From: Acheta domesticus | Lineage: Eukaryota; Arthropoda; Insecta; Orthoptera; Gryllidae | Assembly (NCBI GenBank): GCA_031308135.1 | Contig: JAHLJT010009436.1 | Coordinates: forward strand, 125,793,355-125,857,354 | DNA: 64,000 bases | Reading direction: 5' to 3' | Shown here: piece by piece, positions 12,315 through 23,703 of the stretch | How positions within the stretch are numbered: the stretch's first letter is position 1 | How the letters are laid out: each line of letters starts with the position of its first letter | Translations under genes and position numbers: made by a program | Notes under the pieces: generated by a model | What the model was told of the DNA's origin: nothing | The model's input: the letters and a program-made list of their open reading frames with translations, nothing else | Database searches by the model: none

Positions 12315-13504
12315 CACTGTGATGAAAAGTCATTGGATATCTCCTAATATCGTGTCGGACCTCCTTTTGCCCCTGCAGAGTACGGCAACTCGACGTGGCA
12401 TGGACTCAACGTGTTGAAAGCCACCGGTAGAAATATTGAGCCATGCTACATCTACAGCCGTCCATAATTGTGAAATTGTTGCAACTGACCTGTAGATTGT
12501 GTTCCATAAATGTTCGATGGAATTCATGTCGAGCAATCTGGGTAGCCAAATCATTCACTCGAGTTGTCCAAAATGTTCTTCAAACCAATCGCGAACAAGT
12601 GTGATCCCGTAACACGACGCATTGTCATCTAAAAAAGTTCCACTGTTGTTGGGAGCGTGAAGTTCATGAATGCCTGCAAATAGTCTTCAGGTAGCTGAAC
12701 ACAACCATTTTCAGTCAATGAACGGTTCAGTTGGACCAGAGGAGCCAGTCCATTTCATTTAAGAGCAGCCCATACCATTATGGAGTCAATACCAGCCAGC
12801 ACAGTGCCGTGTTGACAACTTTGGTCCATGGTTTCGCGTTCTGTGCCATAGTCGAACCTTTCCGTCAGCTTTTACCAACTGCAACGAGCAACAAACTATG
12901 TGTTTTACTAGTGGTCTAGGGTCCAATCGATATGGTCAAGAGCCCAGGAGAGGCGCTGCAGGCGATGTGCCATTAGCGAAGGCACTCGAGTCGGTCATCT
13001 GCCATATATATCCATGCATATCCCATTAGAGCCAAATTTATCCGCACTGTTTAAAACAGAAACGTTCCTCGTACATCCTACATTGATTTCTGCGTATTTC
13101 ACGTAGCGTTGCTTGTCTGTTAACACTGACAACTCTACACAAACGCTGCTTCTCTCGGACATTAAGAGAAGGTTGTCGGTCACTGTCTTGTCCATAGTGA
13201 GAGTATATATGCCTGAAATGAGGCATTAGCGGCACACGCATGACAGTTTGCATCTCGGAATATTGAATTCCTTTACTATTTGAGAAACGGATGGCCACAT
13301 GCTCCGCATATCTTTAACTATCATACCGCGTTCAAAGTCTGTTAATTCCCGTCGTCGTGGTCATAGCCACGCCAAAAACCTTTTCACACGAATCACATGA
13401 TTGCAAATGAAAACTCGATCAATAACCTTTTATATCTCTCGTGCGATACCTCTACCATCAGTTCATTTGCATAATGTTATACCATGACTTTCGTCACCTC
13501 AGAG
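12315..13504 (-). mobile_element. Tc1-like transposon, decayed
   Basis: The ends are CACTGTGATGAAAAGTCATT (12315 on) and the inverse of CTCTGAGGTGACGAAAGTCA (ending 13504). They form imperfect inverted repeats, each bordered by TA (12313-12314, 13505-13506). At about 1.19 kb it is a little short for Tc1. The minus strand encodes transposase debris: near 13298-13038 a helix-turn-helix region with NRQATLREIRRNQCRM; near 12620-12330 catalytic parts with DDNASCYG, LVRDWFEEHF, LLDMNSIEHLWN. These correspond to the second Asp (DDNA) and the DLNPIEHLWD third Asp. Stops and frameshifts make it inactive. Confidence 0.8.
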
Positions 13505-15420
13505 TATTTCAGATGAAACCTCAATATATCATGCTTAGTACTAATCGGTAGAGTTACCAGTAGTACTATTTTATTAGTACACGTCTTTTATTAGTTTCAA
13601 AGGGATCCCTTTTTACTTTCCCGTATACGTACGTATACGAGGAGTGATATACGTAGTATAGGGAAAGTTATGTAATGCTGCGCAAAAAATGGCCAATTTT
13701 CGGCGGAAAAAAATTAATGGCCGAGCCGTGAAAACGAAAAAGTGGATAAAACCAGTTACTAAATTAAGAAAAAAATCCCCTATCACGTGGTGTAACCAGA
13801 AACCCTCTTTTGTGGGTCCTTGATACCGAAAAACCAATTTAAAGGAAAACGTCCGTCTGTCTGTCTGTCTGTCTGCCTGTCCGTCCGTCCGTCTGTCTGT
13901 CCGTCTATGAACACAGCTAGCGCCTAAACCATACGTGCGATTTCTTCCAAAATGGATATTTCTAGGTCGATTTGCTTCTATTCAAAGCTTTGAGATTTTG
14001 AAAAAGAATCTTCAAAATTTGGGGGTACTTTATATGACGCACCCTGGGGATTTTCAAAATGTTTTCAAAAACGGCTCCAAATTTTTTCTTTAAATTTCTT
14101 GTATGAATAGAGTCAAACACACTTATTAACATGGCATAGGTCCGATTTTCACGGATAACTCTGAAGTTTCGAAAATTGTGTAAGTTTGAATTTTTTCGGC
14201 GTCTTTCTCCAACTACAAAATTGAAGATAGAGATTTTTTCTTCAAGTAAAATTTGCTCTGCATATTGAGTTCTTTCATAAAGGTCATGTAAATGTTTTTC
14301 AAAATTTTGGTAGTTTTCGTGCAATATTGCGTGCAATATGTGCAATTTAAAAAAAATACAAAAACAAGATTTACTCAAAACCGCTCCAATTTTTTTCTTT
14401 AAAATTTTGTAGGGATAGTGGTAAATGTACTCTATCAGATGACATTAAAGCCATATTGCTCTGTTGGTTGGGTTTTTCAAAAATTACCAAAATGTAAATT
14501 TTTTCACGTCGACATACATCACGTCGACAATATTTACATTATCGGCGATTTTTTCACATTATTGTATTTACGGGTATGTGCTTTAAATAATGTCAAGTAA
14601 AGTTTCTCGAAAACACAACCTTTTTCTGTGAAAAATAGCTCAAATTTCGCATATTCAGAAACGCTCAAACGCCATTTTCTCATATATGGCTGCAAGTTGT
14701 TTCTTGGAACTTTTGTAACGGATAGTGCTAATTACACTCTTTAATATGGACGTAAAGTTTATTTTGAGTTATTTTTTGTTTTTTCAAAAATTACATAATT
14801 GTAATTGTTTTGAAATATCTCTCACATCTTAATATGCACATTACCAGCAATTTGTAAACGTTATTATATTTGTGAGTGTAAGTGCTTCAAATAACTTCAA
14901 ATAAAGTATTTTGAAAACTCAAACATTTTCTGTGCAAATGAGCTTCAAATTTCGCTTTTTTAGTAGCGCTAAAAACGCCATTTTCTCTTAAATAGCACAT
15001 AATTTGTAAAAGAAAATTGCCATTTAAGACTAGGTTTTTGTGTTCTTAATATTCTAAAATTAATGTTTCCGTTCTACCAATAGGAAACCAAACAATTATG
15101 AAAATGACAAAAAATGTACTTTTGGCCAGGGACTGAATACCGAAATAATAGCGGTAAAGGTATTTATACCGGTATAGAAATACTTTTACCTCTATTATAC
15201 CTTTATTCAAAATACCTTAAAAAATATCGGTGTAAGACGTCAAATACCGGTATTTTTAGTGGTATTTTACCTTTATTCGACGTCGTATACCGGTAAAATA
15301 CCTCTATGTAGAGGTATTTTACCGGTATTTTCATAAGAAAATTCCGGTATTTTTCATGAAAAAATACCGGTATTTCAGGATAATCATACAGGTTTCGGAG
15401 GGGAAACATTCTGATTTTTT

Positions 15421-15520
15421 ACGCTGAGATGGCTCAGAGGAACAATTATGGACTCCCGCAGAGTTTCTGAACCGGGGGTCCTAGGGTTCGACTCTCAACG
15501 TTGGCGTATTTTCGTCACCA
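15421..15520 (+). repeat. tRNA-like SINE head (candidate)
   Basis: GATGGCTCAGAGG at 15428-15440 matches a pol III A box (as in GATAGCTCAGTTGG). GGGTTCGACTC at 15484-15494 matches a B box, about 44 bp downstream, the usual tRNA spacing. I could not fold a full cloverleaf, so this is more likely a tRNA-derived SINE fragment inside the hAT-type element than a tRNA gene. Confidence 0.4.
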
Positions 15521-15589
15521 GACATTCGACCTAGGTCGAGTTTCTACTTGTTGGTTGAGAACGAATTATTATATAGTCTGGGCACGCGA

Positions 15590-16282
15590 AGGCGTATTTG
15601 GGGGAGCGAACGCGCGTGTGGGGACGCGAACGCGCGTTTGGGGAGGGGAACGCGCGTTTGGGAAGTGAACGCGCGTTTGGGGAGTGAACGCGCGTTTGGG
15701 GAGCGCGCGTGGTCGGGCCTGCGGCCTCTGCCAGGATATGACATTCGACATCTGTTGTGAAAGAACGAAGGCGATAGAAATCTGACATCGGTTGATAAGA
15801 CTTCATGCAATGTTCCTTGGCGCATTCGGATTTTCGGAAGAAGTTTCCCTGCGTAGGCAGTTTCCGGAGGTCAGCGTTTCGACCATGAGTGTCTCCGGTT
15901 CGGCAGAGTTTGTTCGGCGCGCGCGGTTTGTTCGGGCGCGCGTTTGTTCGCGCTCGAGTTTGTTCGGCGCGCGCGTTTGTTCGGCGCACGCGTTTGTTGG
16001 GCGCGCGTGTTTGTTCGGCGCTCGCGTTCGTGGGCGTGCGCGTGTGTGGGCGCGCGTGTTTGGTGCGCGCGCGTGTTTGGGCGCGGCGCGTGTTTGACGG
16101 CGCACGCGTGTTTTGACGCGCTCGCGTGTTTGGCGCGCGCATGTGTTTGGGGCGCGTGTTTGGCGCGCGCGCTTGTGTGGGCGCTCGCGTGCGTATGGTC
16201 GCGCGCGTGGGTTTGCCGCGAGCGCGTGTGTGGCACGCGTTTGTGGCGCGCGCGCGTGTTTGTGGCGCGTGTGTGGGGCCAC
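15590..16282. repeat. GC-rich minisatellite, GCGCGCGTTTG-type units
   Basis: Tandem units of about 16-20 bp. The first block is like GGGGAGTGAACGCGCGTTT, broken at about 15722-15890 by non-repeated sequence. A longer block of TTCGGCGCGCGCGTTTG-like units follows, degrading to GTTTGGCGCGCG. It is strikingly rich in CpG in a genome otherwise AT-rich. All six-frame ORFs here are low-complexity. Confidence 0.85.
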
Positions 16283-16540
16283 GCGGCAATATTTCCATTG
16301 AAAATACCGGTATAACCTTTATGGACGTCCTACCGGTATAGACGTCCTATAAAGGTATTTTACGGTATAAAAGAATAAAGATATTTTATACCGGTATGAA
16401 AAAATACCTATATTTACCGGATTCAGTACTTTTCGATCCCTGCTTTTGGCGGTAATAGATGACAGCTGGCAAGAAAGAGTTTGTGGCAATTCCAAATAGC
16501 TAGCGAAGACCCAGGAAATAGAAAACTAATACGGGAAAGT

Positions 16541-17009
16541 CTATGCCATTCTGTAGCACCACTAGTTGTACTATATCTTTTTGGAGTAGTTTACTCTATT
16601 GTACTATTTTCTTTGTAACTCCTATTAAGCTTTCTATGATTGTTACATAATGGTAATCGTTCTATGTCATACCCAAGATGTGCTGCTAGTGCTCTGTATC
16701 GAGAAATTTGAAAACTCTTTGACAAGGAAGTAGTACAGTTGGAATGTACATTTACCTGGTAAAAAGTCATACAACTTTTTCTGTGAATATGTTATATGTA
16801 CCTAAACACTAGTAAATCCCAAGTTTTTGACCTCCAGATCCACTGCTAACTCCGAGGGGCCGCGAAAAACCAGACTTTTTCTGACTATTTTCGATTTTCC
16901 TCTAGAGCTCCTTAAACTTATGCTGCATACAAAAATACTTCAAATGAATGTTAAAGATGATAAATGTACTGCAACTTTCGGATAAATGTTTTTTTAATTA
17001 CTAAAAATT
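16541..17009. other. Sequence between R1 and the LINE fragment
   Basis: Contains the R1-associated CTGTAGCACCACTAGTTG at about 16550-16567, then AT-rich sequence with no recognisable gene. Confidence 0.4.
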
Positions 17010-17754
17010 TTAAAACTAGATTACTTCCTGTATATACTCCTTCCAGGTCAAAACAGGTCTGCCTCTTCTACGCCTTCTTTCAGGTATCCAGTTTAAAATT
17101 TGATTTGGCCATCTCTCATTTTGCATCTTCTGGACATGCCCGTACCATTGAAGAGCTTTCTTTTCTAGTCTTCTGGTTATGGTTCTTTGAACCTCAGCTG
17201 TTTCCCATATCACTTCGTTCTTATCTTGTCCAGCCTTGTAATCTGCAAAGATCTCAATAAGTCGAGTTCTACTGACCGTATTCTGTCTCTACGGCGTTTT
17301 GTTAAAGGCCACATTTCTGCTCCATTTAATATATTTTCCACTACACTGTGCATATTTTTCTCTTTGTGTCTTGTCGCAACACATTATTCCAAAGAAGACC
17401 ATGTAGAGCTTTGATTGCATTTCTGAACCATTGCGAGTCTAGTGGTATAATCTTCATCGACTTTCCCATCGTCAGTAATTATAGTGCCACAGATACTTAA
17501 ATTTTGAACAGTTCGTTATTTCGTCATCAGCAGTTTTTATATTACGAGTTATCTCCTCCAATGCATAAATATTCGGTCTTTTTAAGGTTAATTTTAAGTC
17601 CCCACTTTTTGTATTCTTCTTTTAATTTCCTAAGCATATACTCATATATTCCCGATCTGATGCCATTAATAGCCTGATCATCTGCATAAAGTAGAGAATG
17701 TAAGCACGTATCATTTATGAGAACTCCCATTTGAGAACATTTCCAAAACTTGTT

Positions 17755-17760
<6 letters not shown>
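17010..17760 (-). pseudogene. LINE (RTE-like, tentative) 3' part: RT palm and C-terminus
   Basis: Minus strand. At 17755-17542 are GVLINDTCLHSLLYADDQAI (reverse transcriptase YADD box) and KKWGLKINLKKTEYL. From about 17340 to 17016 are ENILNGAEMWPLTKRRRDRI and WYGHVQKMQNERWP, RRRRRGRPVLTWKEYI, the usual C-terminal block of this LINE group. Several frameshifts are present. This is the downstream part of the same element whose 5' RT part lies at 25182-25735; an LTR retrotransposon separates them. Confidence 0.75.
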
Positions 17761-17798
<38 letters not shown>

Positions 17799-17808
17799 AT
17801 ATATATTA
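17757..17808. repeat. (AT)n microsatellite flanking gypsy LTR
   Basis: About 50 bp of alternating AT directly left of the 3' LTR. A matching AT run flanks the other LTR, suggesting that the retrotransposon landed in an AT repeat within the LINE. Confidence 0.9.
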
Positions 17809-18117
17809 TGTAAGTCACAATATAAAGAGTTCCAAAGGAGTGGAGTTCAGGTAAAATCGACACATGTAAGATGCAGTAAACAACTGTAATATAAATAATA
17901 CGTACAGATTAGCGAAATCCAGAATATAAATGTGAACAAATAGGCTTAAAAACTAAAGATTAAAACTAACCTGAATCAATACCATTGCCGATGGCTAGCC
18001 TTTGTATGCATAAATACAATAACATCGATGCACACAGCTCGGAGTCTTGTTACCAACTGACTCTCACGCGCATGTCGCCAAGCGACGTTGCCAAGCTTGA
18101 TTACACGCAAGCTTACA
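17809..18117 (-). repeat. Gypsy element 3' LTR
   Basis: About 309 bp. Read on the minus strand it starts TGTAAGCTTGCGTG and ends GACTTACA. It is nearly identical to the copy at 24777-25081, with a modest number of substitutions and small indels, so the insertion is not very old. Integrase coding runs directly into its start. Confidence 0.92.
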
Positions 18118-19135
18118 TCCCCCCTTTTTGAGACCGAGGGTACGCTCCATCGGTGTAAGGAACTACTCTAATTGGATCTATTTTACTTTTATTCAATTTA
18201 TTAACGTTTTGTACATAAACTAAATCTCCTACCTTATAATTTATCTGTTTTACATTTTTATCATAATATTCTTTATTTCGATTGTGAATTTCTTTTGATT
18301 TCTTAAAAGCTGTTTCTCTATTGGTGATTAAATTTGTCAAATTATTGTCGTTCACTTCATCAGGTAGAAATGAGGAGTTTAATCCAGTCAGCAAGTAATT
18401 GGGGGTGAATCCAGTCGAACTGTGTATTGTGTTGTTATAATCCTTTACACATTCCTCTGCTACCTGAGGCCATGATTTATTTTTATTTTCATGAATTTTA
18501 CATCGTATTCTGTTGACCAAAGTCTGATTTGTCTTTCGTTTAATCGTTTAGAAAACGCACAATCCACTGCTGTGAAGACTAATGCTACTTTCTGTTTATT
18601 TAAATACTGCTTAAACTTGTGCTGAATTTATACCAGGATACTGATCTGATAAACTAGTTTAAAACTTCCATTTTTTCTACTTTCTTGATTAGATTTATAA
18701 AATCTTTTGGCGACTTGAGGTTTGAGGTTATTATATAAGCGAATCTTGTAAAATGGTCCACGGCTAAATGTAAAAATTTTTTTTTACTTTTATAACCTTT
18801 GAAACCTCCTATTGTGTCTATAGACACTATTTCGAAAGGTTCCTTTGCTGGACCTAGTTGAGATAAAGGGGCTTTAAAGATACCTATTCTCGATTTATTT
18901 TTAATGCAGGTTTCACAAGATCTACAAGTCAATCTTATGGGTTTATACATATTTTTGAAGTAAAATTTTTGGCCAAAGTTAAAATTAAACTGTTTGTGCC
19001 TATGTGACCCTGATCAACATGTACCTCGGTGACAAGAGACTTTCCGAATTCTTCAGTTATCCATATTTTCTCTTTATTATTTAGAATTTTATAAATTATA
19101 TCATCTTTAATAATGCATTTATCGTCAGCCTTCAA
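18113..19135 (-). pseudogene. Gypsy integrase region
   Basis: Read from 19135 leftward: an HHCC-like N-terminus (VHVDQGHIG, CRSCETCIKNKS), the catalytic core start (EPFEIVSIDTIGGF with the first Asp, then HLAVDHFTRFAYI with the second Asp), then C-terminal parts at 18520-18113 (AEECVKDYNNTIHSSTGFTP, KVGDLVYVQN). The core is interrupted at about 18540-18660 by frameshifts. The last codons overlap the polypurine tract. Confidence 0.82.
18118..18129 (-). promoter_or_regulatory. Polypurine tract
   Basis: Minus-strand AAAAAGGGGGGA lies immediately before the 3' LTR TGTAAGC. This is the plus-strand priming site expected of an LTR retrotransposon and fixes the LTR boundary. Confidence 0.85.
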
Positions 19136-19429
19136 CTATTTCTGATTTTCTTTGATATCATTCAATTTCAGTAAATTTGAAGTTTTAATCACCGAATCCC
19201 TGTTTGTATCCTCATGTGATTCCAAAATCGGATTTCTAGACAAACAATCAGCTTCAATATTTCTTTACCCGGATTATATACAATTTCAAAATCAAAATGT
19301 GAAATGTAATTCAAAATCTGAACTAGTTCCATATCATTACTTTTTTTATATTGAAATTTTCCAATGGTCTATGATCCGTAAATATGACGAACTTCTTTCC
19401 TATCAAATGAAATTGCCAGTATAAAATGA

Positions 19430-20412
19430 CTTCTTTAATGGCTAAACATTCTATAAAATTGATTTCTTCTTTTTCTGGACGTCTGTCAACTTTCTAGAAA
19501 AGGAAAACACTGACTTCAGAGAGTTATCTTCCTGTGGCTGTTTCAATATTGCTCCAACTCCTTCGATACTAGCGTCGGTGAAAATAAATATTGGGGCCTC
19601 TGATCAAAAATTGCCAAGGCAGGAACTGTGCACAAATATTCTTTTGTTGAATTAAAACTCTTCATACATTCTTCAGACCAATCGAAGGGTACATTTTTTC
19701 TCAGTAAATTTCTCAAGGGATCCAGTAAAGCTACGTGATTTGGTATAAACTCCAAATAAAAATTAATTTTTCCCAAAAACTGTCTAATTTGTTTTTTTTG
19801 TTGTAGGTATTGGAAACTTCTTAATAGCCACTAAATTATCGTTTATTGGCTTAATCATATTGTTTCCAATTTCATGTCCCAAATATGTTATCTTATCTTG
19901 GGCATTATTATTTTTATTCAGTTTGAAACCTTGTTCATATAATGCTTGCAATATCCGCTCTACATGATTTAAATGTTCTTCGTAAGTTTTAGAGAACATC
20001 AGTATATCATCTATATAATTTACTGTGAAAGCATCCATTTTGTTTTTTCTTATCACGCTTGCTAAAACTCTTTGAAAAATCGCAGGAGCAGATTTCAAAC
20101 CAAAAGGTAAACATTTCCACTGCCAGTGGCCATGATGGGTTACAAAAACCAGCTTATATCTATCTTTTGCCCGCACCGGTATCGACCAAAACGCCGAGTT
20201 CACGTCGAATTATTGAAAAAAAACTTACAGTTTCTGGCACCTACCGTAAGATCATCTATCCTTGGAAAAGGCTGACTTTCTGGCACCACTATTTTGTTGA
20301 GCTCTTTAAAATCGATACACAAGCGTGATATTTTCCCTTCTTCTTTCTTAAAAACCATGGTTACAGGAGCTGCATAAGGACTGCTTGACTCCTCTATTAA
20401 ACCTGCATTCAC
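19430..20412 (-). pseudogene. Gypsy reverse transcriptase and RNase H region
   Basis: At 20412-20200 is AGLIEESSSPYAAPVTMVFK with LCIDFKELNKIVVPE (RT blocks 1-2). At 20203-19784 are WKCLPFGLKSAPAIFQ and VNYIDDILMFSKTYEEHL, the YxDD catalytic box. At 19776-19543 is the RT/RNase H connection (GKINFYLEFIPNHVALLDPL) and, just beyond, the degenerate RNase H start FTDASIEGVGAILKQ. Frameshifts near 20205 and 19785 break a once continuous pol. Confidence 0.88.
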
Positions 20413-20742
20413 AAATCCTCCACTTGTTTCTCAATTTCTAATTTATCTTGAAAAGAGCATCTGTAAGGTTTCTTTGAAATACATCTATTTTCTGTCAGTT
20501 TCACTGTGGCTTCATTATCTTTTACTGTTCCTATATCAAACTTTGATTTGGCAAAAATTATTTCATTTTTTTAAATAATATCCTCCATTCTATTAGTGCT
20601 TATTTCACTAATGTGACTTTTCTCGGCTAGATTTTTATCTTTCTGTTGTTTCTGTGATATACTCAAATTTCATCCTGACAGATCTTGAATTTTTTTATTG
20701 AATCTAATCCTAATAGAAAATCGCAATCAATACCTTCATTAA

Positions 20743-23457
20743 CCCATTAGCGCCGAGCGTTGCCTTTTGGCAACGGAAATGGCCATGTTTTTGTAAAGCC
20801 CGCCAGTGAACACGTGCGCGCCAATTTTCTTTATGGAACATCTTAATCAATTGGAGAAGCATGCTCCATGTGACCGTGGTCGATTTTGATTGTTTGCTTT
20901 ATAGACTCCGTGTCCAGACGTGTTGAAAGTTTTAGCATCGCAAATTGACTTGAAAAAATGGACATTCGCTTCGAGTAAGTAAACTTTGAGGTGATCTTTA
21001 CGGCTTTCTATGTATTTTCCACCTAATAACATTAAAAATACTTCAATTCGCATGTAGAGTAAGTTTTACGTAACATCTAACTAGATTTGGCCATGCTTCA
21101 CGTGTTTCAACTTTAGTGTTAACTTTTAGCAACGCTAGGCGCTTGTAGTTGCTTTATTGTCATTCTACATCAATTACGTAATACTTTACTTTTGGTAACA
21201 GAAGAGGCTTCTCTCTTGCTGAAGCGCTCGATATTCTGGAAAATGATGAAATTGAAGCAGATATTGATGATATTTTTATCGAGCCACCCGAACCGAACTT
21301 TGACACCGATCAAGATTCTGCGGAAGAAGGTGATGAGAGGTAGGCTATATTGTAACTAATATATTTTTAATATTTTACTGCTTTATTGTTGTTTCTATTA
21401 CTATTATTATCATAATTATTATTATTTTTATTATTTAGATTAGTCGACAATCTTACATCTCGACAATTGCGAGCTGGCGCAGAGATAAAACTGACCAACA
21501 ATGAGAGGTTGGGTATCAATTATGACGTGGACGAGACGTTGCCATCCACATCTAAAGCGAACACAGCAGCATCAGAGGTTGGTAGGCATGTTCCAACTAG
21601 TGACTGTACAAAGAATTGGATGGAAGAGAGGGAAAGGGAAAAAACGTGTCTTCATTCCTCTATGGGAAGAAGGCGCGGATTTTGACTTGGAGAAACCTAC
21701 TTTATTTCCAGAGCCGAATTACTTGAAATATAAAGATATGTCCATCACAGAAATCTTTGAAGAATTCATAGATAATGAACTTATTGAGCACCTAGTTGTG
21801 GAAACAAATAAATACGCTGCATTCTGAATTGCCCTGATCCAAAAATAACTGCAGATGAAATTCGATGTTTTATAGGTATTCTGTTTGTTAGTGGATACAA
21901 CACACTACCATCAAAACGGCATTACTGGGATAGTGGAGATGATATGAGGAATGTAGCTGTCTCTCAGGCTATGCGAAGAGACAGGTTCCTTCAGATTTGT
22001 AGATTTTTGTACTGTGAAGATAACACTAAACTAAACAAAAATGACAAGGCTTGGAAAATTCGACCTGTTATGGAAATGTTAAAGAGACGATGCATTGATA
22101 ACTTTGTACCAGAAGAGAATTTGTCGTATGATGAATGTATGGTAAAATACTTTGGGAGACACAGTTGCAAACAGTTTATTCGAGGCAAACCAATCAGATT
22201 TGGTTATAAAATATGGAGCCTCAATACTAAAGATGGCTACTTGGTAAATTTTGAACTGTACCAAGGGAAGGGGCCTAAAGGAAACCCAGAGTACGAAAAG
22301 TTATTTGGCAAAGCTGCTAGCCCCCTCATAGTTTTACTCGATGAGCTTCCTGTTGAAAAGAGGCAATTGAATTATACTTTTCTACATGGACAACTTATTT
22401 TCCTGCCCAGCTTTATTCTCGTACTTGACATTTCAAGGTTATTCAGCTATTGGAACAATAAGAGAAACCGTATTCCCAAAATGTGCCCATTGACTAGTAA
22501 GCAGACATTCTCTAAAAAGGACCGAGGTTATTTTGAGACTGCAATGGAGAAAAATGATGGGCAGTTATATGTCCGATGGATGGACAATGCAGCCGTGACC
22601 ATGATTTCCTCTTCTTGTGGCACCCAAGAAGAAGGTAAAGTAAAGAGATTCTCCCAACGTGAAAAGAAAAACGTAATGATTCGAAGGCCGAAAGTAATTG
22701 CAAAATATAATTCATACATGGGAGGTACAGATCAAATGGACCAAAATCTCAGTTGTTACCGCGTTGGAATCAGGAGTAAAAAATGGTATTGGCCATTGAT
22801 TACATGGATGCTGGATGTGGCAATACAAAACATGGTTGTGTATTGTTGGATTGGATTACTTTGTTGGATTCTGTACAACAAAGTAACAAAGAAGCGAATA
22901 CCTCAATTAGACTTCAAGAGAGAAGTGGCCTGTGTATATTTGCGGACATACGGTGCGCTGCCCAAAGCAGCGGGCAGGTCAAGCTGTTCACCAGCGTCTA
23001 CAGACAGCCGAGTGTCGGACTCCATACGATTTGATCGAATTGATCATCTTCCTCGGCACATTGAGGAGAAGAAAAAGAGAAGATGCGCTTTACGTGGGTG
23101 TACATCAATTGTGAGAACAGAGTGTGTAAAATGCAACGTTGGATTGTGCATTGATTGTTTCATCCCTTTCCATTCTCGTTAGTTTTTTAATAAGTTTAAT
23201 TAAAACGCAAATATTAATATACAGTATCAAAGCAGTGAATAAAGTTTGTTTAAACAGTATACTATGTGTTTTCATTCAGAGTCGAAAAGTGGGTAGTGTA
23301 GGCGCCTAGCGTTGCCTTTTGGCAACAGTCATTATTTCAGTCATTATGACTCCGATTATGTTGAAATTAATTTCTTTATGCTATATTCTACGCATTTAAG
23401 CCATGTTCCTTAAAACTCTAAGAAAAAATGAAAAAAAATAATTTCGGCGTTAATGGG
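20743..23457 (+). mobile_element. piggyBac-type transposon
   Basis: 2,715 bp between TTAA target copies (20739-20742, 23458-23461). The 14 bp ends are CCCATTAGCGCCGA (left) and CCCATTAACGCCGA (right, inverted), one mismatch. Both ends carry the palindrome GTTGCCTTTTGGCAAC nearby (20758-20773 and 23311-23326), and an internal inverted pair CAACGCTAGGCGC sits at 21130-21142 and 23302-23314, like the subterminal repeats of known piggyBacs. The transposase is on the plus strand in three exons. Insertion is into the gypsy protease, so this is the youngest layer of the nest. Confidence 0.93.
20958..23182 (+). pseudogene. piggyBac transposase, three exons, frameshifted
   Basis: Exon 1 20958-20974 (MDIRF, donor GTAAGT), exon 2 21202-21339 (ERGFSLAEALDILENDE), exon 3 21439-23182. 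Domains: an acidic N-terminus; SYDECMVKYFGRHSCK with the first catalytic Asp (about 22130); GGTDQMDQ with the later Asp pair (about 22727-22745); a C-terminal cysteine-rich zinc domain CALRGC...CVKCNVGLCIDC (23085-23160). Four indels come as two compensating pairs: near 21640 and 21826, and near 22385 and 22470. Inside the second pair the second catalytic Asp (MDNLFS) and GTIRE are readable only in the shifted frame. Otherwise it is nearly intact; the indels could be recent mutations or assembly errors. Confidence 0.85.
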
Positions 23458-23469
23458 TTAACTATGAAA

Positions 23470-23703
23470 AATGGAAAATCCTCTTCTAAGTTGCCAATTT
23501 TAGTACGTATTATTGCAATCCCCTCAGTTTTTTGCCGTTCCAGCTATACATTTAATAGAGTCCCTCCCACTTATTATTCGTTTAATATTTCTTTTATCGT
23601 TCAAGAAGATACTATTAACCATAGAAATATTAGATCCAGAGTCATATAAACCAATTGCTGGACAAACCGTTTGCAGAAAGCTTAATTTTAATAAGTGGGA
23701 GAA
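23470..23703 (-). pseudogene. Gypsy protease region, split by piggyBac
   Basis: The minus strand reads AIGLYDSGSNISMVNS with the aspartic protease D-S-G triad. The other side of the piggyBac insertion, at about 20738-20640, resumes with IDCDFLLGLDSIKKF, the usual end of retropepsin domains. The piggyBac therefore landed inside the protease coding sequence at a TTAA. Confidence 0.7.

Larger units (their letters stand above)
15127..16442. mobile_element. Non-autonomous hAT-type element with exact 8 bp target duplication
   Basis: The left end is CAGGGACTGAATACCG and the right end, read inverted, is CAGGGATCGAAAAGTACTGA; both have the CAGGG start typical of hAT ends. The flanks are perfect 8 bp repeats CTTTTGGC (15119-15126 and 16443-16450), the hAT duplication length. 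The interior has two AT-rich zones of repeated ACCGGTATTT-like units (about 15150-15400 and 16300-16430) around an extremely GC-rich tandem array (about 15590-16280) and a tRNA-like segment. No transposase is present. The long Arg/Ala-rich ORFs on both strands are by-products of the GC-rich repeat. Confidence 0.85.
13615..16540 (+). repeat. R1 repeat copy, split by a hAT-type element
   Basis: This dispersed repeat, called R1 here, begins ACTTTCCCGTATACGTACG at 13615 and ends ATACGGGAAAGT at 16540, so both edges show ACTTTCCCGTAT in inverted orientation. Without the inserted element it is about 1.6 kb, matching the copy at 49449-51042. It holds a CTGT/CCGT microsatellite (about 13853-13907), a block around TAGCGCCTAAACCATA, and four diverged modules of about 310 bp, each with a CCATTTTCTC or CTCAAAAACGG-like core (near 14060, 14370, 14670, 14980). 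No protein is encoded. The sequence CTGTAGCACCACTAG just right recurs beside other copies, so the true edge may lie further out. Confidence 0.65.

Noticed and set aside
15421..15520. A functional tRNA gene
   Set aside because: A and B boxes are good but no complete cloverleaf or 7 bp acceptor stem could be formed.
15531..16341. Long Arg/Ala- and Cys/Val-rich ORFs on both strands up to 255 codons
   Set aside because: All lie in a GC-rich tandem array inside a non-autonomous element; every frame is open because the repeat lacks A/T-rich stops.
22783..23034. Second ORF overlapping the piggyBac transposase
   Set aside because: Alternate frame of the transposase with no domain.
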